Source of the DNA: Acidobacteriota bacterium
Lineage (GTDB): Bacteria; Acidobacteriota; Terriglobia; Terriglobales; Acidobacteriaceae
DNA: 9,535 bases
Direction of reading: 5' to 3'
Assembly (NCBI GenBank): GCA_021779695.1
Contig: JAJYAE010000161.1
Coordinates: forward strand, 1 to 9,535
Part shown: positions 6,816 through 9,535 of the stretch, in pieces
Layout: each line of letters opens with the position of its first letter
Numbering within the stretch: the stretch's first letter is position 1
Notes under the pieces: model-generated
Told to the model about the DNA's origin: nothing
The model's database searches: none
What the model saw: only the letters and a program-made list of their open reading frames with translations
Translations under genes and position numbers: made by a program

Positions 6816-7868
6816 TTGCCTGCTCTTCCTTCATCTCGAGTCGTCGTCGTCGGTGCTGGAGCATTTGGTCGGAATCACTTGCGCATCTGGCAAACACTCG
6901 AAGATGCGGGGGCCCCGGTTCATCTCATCGGGATCGTCGAACCGAATTCCTCCGCTGCGACCAATCTCGCCGCGGAATTCCGCGTCCCCGTCTACCCCTC
7001 AACATCGGAACTGCTCCGGTCAGCAGAGCTTCCCGATGCAGCATCGATCGCCGTCCCCACCTCGCAACATGCCTCCGTCGCGTCCGAACTCCTGTCTGCA
7101 GGTGTTGACGTTCTGGTAGAAAAGCCATTCACCACAACACTCCAGCAGGCTGACGAGTTAATCGACTTGGCGCTCCACCATAGGCGAATTATTCAGGTCG
7201 GCCACCTCGAACGATTCAACCCCGCAGTTCGGGCCGTTCGCTCCATTCTCCACCAACCGCTCTTTTTTGAGGTGCACCGGCTTAGTGTTTTTACTCCTCG
7301 AGCACTCGACGTTGACGTCGTCCTCGACCTCATGATCCACGATCTCGATATCGTTCTCAGTTGGACCCAATCACCCATTCGCGAGTTGCATGCGGTCGGC
7401 CTTCCAATTCTCTCCTCAAAAGTGGATATCGCGAATGTTCGAATTGAATTCGAATCTGGTTGTGTCGCCAATTTCACCGCCAGCCGCGTAAGCACAGAGC
7501 GCGTTCGAAAGATCCGCTTCTTTCAACCGCATCAATACGTCTCAGTAGACTACGCGCGTCAGGATGTTCTTTGCATCGATGTTCCAGCCCTGCAGCCTCC
7601 GGAATTGCGCCAATCCGCCCCACCCGATTTGACTGCCGTCACGTTCCAGCCTGTAGAACCAGCGCATCCCATACCCGGATTTGCAATGCGCAAACTCGAG
7701 ATATCCTCCGGGGAGCCGTTACGTCTCGAATTGGAATCTTTCTTGCGATGCGTCAGAGAACGTACCGAGCCCGAAGTTACCGCCCAGGATGGCCGAGCGG
7801 CTCTCGCGGTTGCCTTGAACATTAGCGACTCCATCCGGGCACATCAATCGCGCGCTGGCCTTGCCTAG
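6816..7868 (+). CDS. Gfo/Idh/MocA-family NAD(P)-dependent oxidoreductase
   Basis: The product is 350 residues, the usual length for the family. The Rossmann nucleotide-binding motif GAGAFG is at 13-18. The EKP motif at 102-104 supplies the family lysine, and DLMIHD at 171-176 supplies the Asp and His of the active site. GHLERFNPAVRA (129-140) and LDVDVVLDLMIHDLDIVL (164-181) are typical of the branch containing UDP-N-acetylglucosamine 3-dehydrogenase (GnnA), which oxidises the sugar 3-hydroxyl before 3-amination in lipid A synthesis. No aminotransferase or lpx gene is in the window, so the substrate is not established. The start is a TTG at 6816, the first possible after the in-frame TAG at 6804; the ribosome-binding site is weak (GGAA). 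The 3' end overlaps the convergent methyltransferase gene by four bases. Confidence 0.88.
   Translation: MPALPSSRVVVVGAGAFGRNHLRIWQTLEDAGAPVHLIGIVEPNSSAATNLAAEFRVPVYPSTSELLRSAELPDAASIAVPTSQHASVASELLSAGVDVLVEKPFTTTLQQADELIDLALHHRRIIQVGHLERFNPAVRAVRSILHQPLFFEVHRLSVFTPRALDVDVVLDLMIHDLDIVLSWTQSPIRELHAVGLPILSSKVDIANVRIEFESGCVANFTASRVSTERVRKIRFFQPHQYVSVDYARQDVLCIDVPALQPPELRQSAPPDLTAVTFQPVEPAHPIPGFAMRKLEISSGEPLRLELESFLRCVRERTEPEVTAQDGRAALAVALNISDSIRAHQSRAGLA
7865..7868. other. Shared CTAG giving both convergent stop codons
   Basis: The self-complementary tetramer CTAG contains TAG on both strands, so it ends the oxidoreductase on the plus strand (7866-7868) and the methyltransferase on the minus strand (7867-7865). 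The genes therefore overlap by four bases and leave no room for a terminator between them. Confidence 0.95.
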
Positions 7869-9229
7869 TCAACTTCACAGACCAGGCATTTCAAATACTG
7901 CGTTTCAGGGATTGTCAGGATGGCTGGATGATCGAATGCCGCGCCGCGAATTTCCAGCAGTCGCACCCGCTTGCCCGCATCGCTCGCCGCTTCCGCGACC
8001 GCTGCTTGAAATTCCACCAGCGGTACATGGTGCGAGCAAGAGCACGTCACCAATCTCCCTCCCGGTCGCAGCATTTTCAGCGCTCGCAAGTTCATCTCCT
8101 TGTAGCCTCGCAATGCGCCTTCGACTGCACGCTTTGACTTCGCGAACGCCGGTGGATCCAGCACGATTGTGTCGAACTCCTCGCCGGCATCGCTCCAGTC
8201 CCGCAGCAGGTCGAAGGCGTTGGCCTCGATCCATTCCACGCCACTTCCCTGACCAGCCAATTGATCCCGGTTTATATTCAGGTTTTTCTCTGCCACTTCT
8301 AACGCAGCCCTTGACGCATCTACGCCGGTCACCTGCGAACAGCGACGAGCGAGGTGCAGAGCGAACCCGCCCTGATACGTGCAAACGTCCAGTGCTCGCC
8401 CTTGCGCATACGACTCCGCCGCCCGGTAATTCTCTCGCTGATCTAAAAATGCCCCGGTCTTTTGTCCCGTGTTTGCGTCGAAATGAAAATGCAGTCCATT
8501 CAACTCGAAAATCGTCGCCATCATCGGCTTCTCTGCATTCCGCGCGTACAGCGGCTCCGCCGACGGTGCCGACAATTGTTCCAGCTCGCGAATGCGCGCA
8601 TCTGGTCGTTCCAGAATCGTCTCCGGGTCCAACATTTCACGAAAAACATCAACAGCCACGGCTCGCACGTCGGCAAAATGCGTCCCTTGCGTCAGCAACT
8701 GCAAAATCACCAGATCGCCATAGCGGTCCGCTACCATCCCCGGCAGCTCGTCCGCCTCCCCAAATACCAGCCTGCAGGCATTTGTCCCAGGCAACAACTG
8801 CAGTCCGTCCAAACGCATCTGAACAGCCCGTCGAAATCGGCGGCGCACTAACTCCAGGAAGTCGCCGCGGTTGTCGAGAAACTCTCGTGTCGCCATTCGC
8901 AGGGTAATCAGAGAAGCGTCGCTGTACATCGCCGTGCCAAGCTCACCACCCCTCTCGTCGATCACCCTAACCAGCGAACCCGGCGCCACCGTGTCTTGAC
9001 CCAACTCCGCGATCATCTCTTCCACGTCCGATTGATAAACCCACGGATGGCCGGCGCGCACCCGGGCCGCTGCCCGCCGTGAAATTCTGGCCATAGGCCG
9101 CACGACTATGTCCGCGCTCGATCCCGTTTCGAACTCGGGTTCCGCGGCACCACCCTCGCCTGCCTTGAGGATCTTCGGTTGCCGTATCGCCTGAATTCCA
9201 GTTTTTACTCGACCTGCCTTAGGAGGCAT
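7865..9229 (-). CDS. rlmI: Class I SAM-dependent rRNA methyltransferase, RlmI family
   Basis: The product is 454 residues. Family members such as E. coli RlmI (m5C1962 of 23S rRNA) are near 400. An N-terminal PUA-type RNA-binding domain covers about 41-115 (GHPWVYQSDV at 60-69). The central part includes GQKTGAFLDQREN at 255-267. The Rossmann methyltransferase domain has motif I DVCTYQGGF at 281-289, an acidic motif GVDAS at 302-306, the catalytic DPPAF at 358-362 and CSCSHH at 396-401. I kept the ATG at 9229 (AGGG four bases upstream) rather than the Met at residue 46, because IVVRP at 41-45 looks like the first PUA strand and would be lost. The first 40 residues are a non-conserved extension. 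It methylates a cytosine in 23S rRNA, by family analogy; the exact position is inferred. Confidence 0.9.
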   Translation of the reverse strand: MPPKAGRVKTGIQAIRQPKILKAGEGGAAEPEFETGSSADIVVRPMARISRRAAARVRAGHPWVYQSDVEEMIAELGQDTVAPGSLVRVIDERGGELGTAMYSDASLITLRMATREFLDNRGDFLELVRRRFRRAVQMRLDGLQLLPGTNACRLVFGEADELPGMVADRYGDLVILQLLTQGTHFADVRAVAVDVFREMLDPETILERPDARIRELEQLSAPSAEPLYARNAEKPMMATIFELNGLHFHFDANTGQKTGAFLDQRENYRAAESYAQGRALDVCTYQGGFALHLARRCSQVTGVDASRAALEVAEKNLNINRDQLAGQGSGVEWIEANAFDLLRDWSDAGEEFDTIVLDPPAFAKSKRAVEGALRGYKEMNLRALKMLRPGGRLVTCSCSHHVPLVEFQAAVAEAASDAGKRVRLLEIRGAAFDHPAILTIPETQYLKCLVCEVD

Positions 9230-9346
9230 AATTCCCTATCGCCTTTCCCGTGCCTGAGTGGTCATCTTCGCACACTCCGGGCAACTCTATCGTTGCGGCT
9301 GGCAGTTCCTGTGCCGTATTTGCGCTCACATAACATAAAATCAATT
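9230..9346. other. Divergent intergenic region
   Basis: This 117-base gap separates the methyltransferase start and the RelA/SpoT start, which face away from each other, so it must hold both promoters unless either is read from further away. TAACATAAAAT (9331-9341) is AT-rich just before the plus-strand ATG, but I see no -35 box at the correct distance and no clear Shine-Dalgarno. Confidence 0.4.
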
Positions 9347-9535
9347 ATGGCCACCGCGCACACCGCTGCGGCATCTCCAGATGCCGACAAGCAACAACTC
9401 GCTGAGACCTTCGAGATGTTGCTTTCCACAGTGCGCCAAAATCGTCCCAGCGACGACATTGCCATCATTCAACAGGCCTACGAATTTTGCCTGAAGCATC
9501 ACGCCGGCCAAAAACGCGCATCTGGCGACCCTTTC
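9347..9535 (+). CDS. RelA/SpoT-family (p)ppGpp synthetase/hydrolase, 5' part
   Basis: Only the first 63 codons are present before the window ends. The product begins MATAHTAAASPDADKQQ, followed by a helix and then IAIIQQAYEFCLKHHAGQKR and ASGDPF. The segment AYxFxxxxHxGQxRxSGxP(F/Y) is the characteristic entry to the N-terminal HD hydrolase domain of long RelA/SpoT (Rel) proteins, which make and degrade (p)ppGpp, the stringent-response alarmone. Full-length members have about 700-780 residues. The Gln-Lys-Arg-Ala-Ser-Gly stretch is the clearest evidence. Whether synthesis or hydrolysis dominates cannot be judged from this fragment. No Shine-Dalgarno is evident upstream. Confidence 0.85.
   Translation, partial: MATAHTAAASPDADKQQLAETFEMLLSTVRQNRPSDDIAIIQQAYEFCLKHHAGQKRASGDPF

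Noticed and set aside
7861..8907. Plus-strand frame of 348 codons
   Set aside because: It is antisense to the methyltransferase, which has clear PUA and DPPAF motifs. The Pro/Ser/Arg-rich product is typical of a shadow of a GC-rich gene.
1..9535. CRISPR array, tRNA, rRNA or insertion sequence
   Set aside because: No spaced direct repeats, cloverleaf, rRNA-like stretch, transposase motif or terminal inverted repeats were seen by eye.

Overview
The window looks like a chromosomal segment from an acidobacterium (Acidobacteriota, probably class Terriglobia). This rests on recognising the style of several proteins: a large exported protein whose mature N-terminus begins QVTTTTVQDTIYYADGT, a sigma-region-4-like protein with an AFYRKYTEAMLRRF segment, and an HTH regulator starting MKFETLHENLRLEI. 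All three resemble families I associate with soil Acidobacteria. No database search was possible, so the taxonomy is inference.

Left half (about 1-5223, all minus strand, read right to left): a 68-residue zinc-ribbon protein with an AT-hook-like tail; a sigma-region-4-like HTH protein whose ATG overlaps the previous stop (ATGA); a roughly 290-base gap holding a long imperfect hairpin and an 18-base palindrome; a 112-residue basic protein of unknown function; and a 1217-residue exported protein with a signal peptide, a phage tail-fibre-like motif, many closely spaced cysteine pairs and a C-terminal beta-type module. One reading is a surface or secreted structural protein preceded by its own small DNA-binding proteins, but only proximity links them.

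Middle (5224-6806): about 560 bases without a convincing gene, AT-rich near its right end, with a perfect 9-bp inverted repeat just upstream of a plus-strand HTH regulator. The regulator has a LexA/CI-like (S24) C-terminal domain whose two catalytic positions appear to be replaced. A 68-residue protein of unknown function follows.

Right half (6816-9535): a Gfo/Idh/MocA-family oxidoreductase resembling the UDP-N-acetylglucosamine 3-dehydrogenase (GnnA-type) branch; an RlmI-family 23S rRNA cytosine methyltransferase convergent with it, the two genes sharing one CTAG as both stop codons; and, divergent from the methyltransferase, the first 63 codons of a RelA/SpoT-family (p)ppGpp synthetase/hydrolase that runs off the edge. 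This part looks like ordinary chromosomal backbone; the accessory character lies in the left half and the regulator region.
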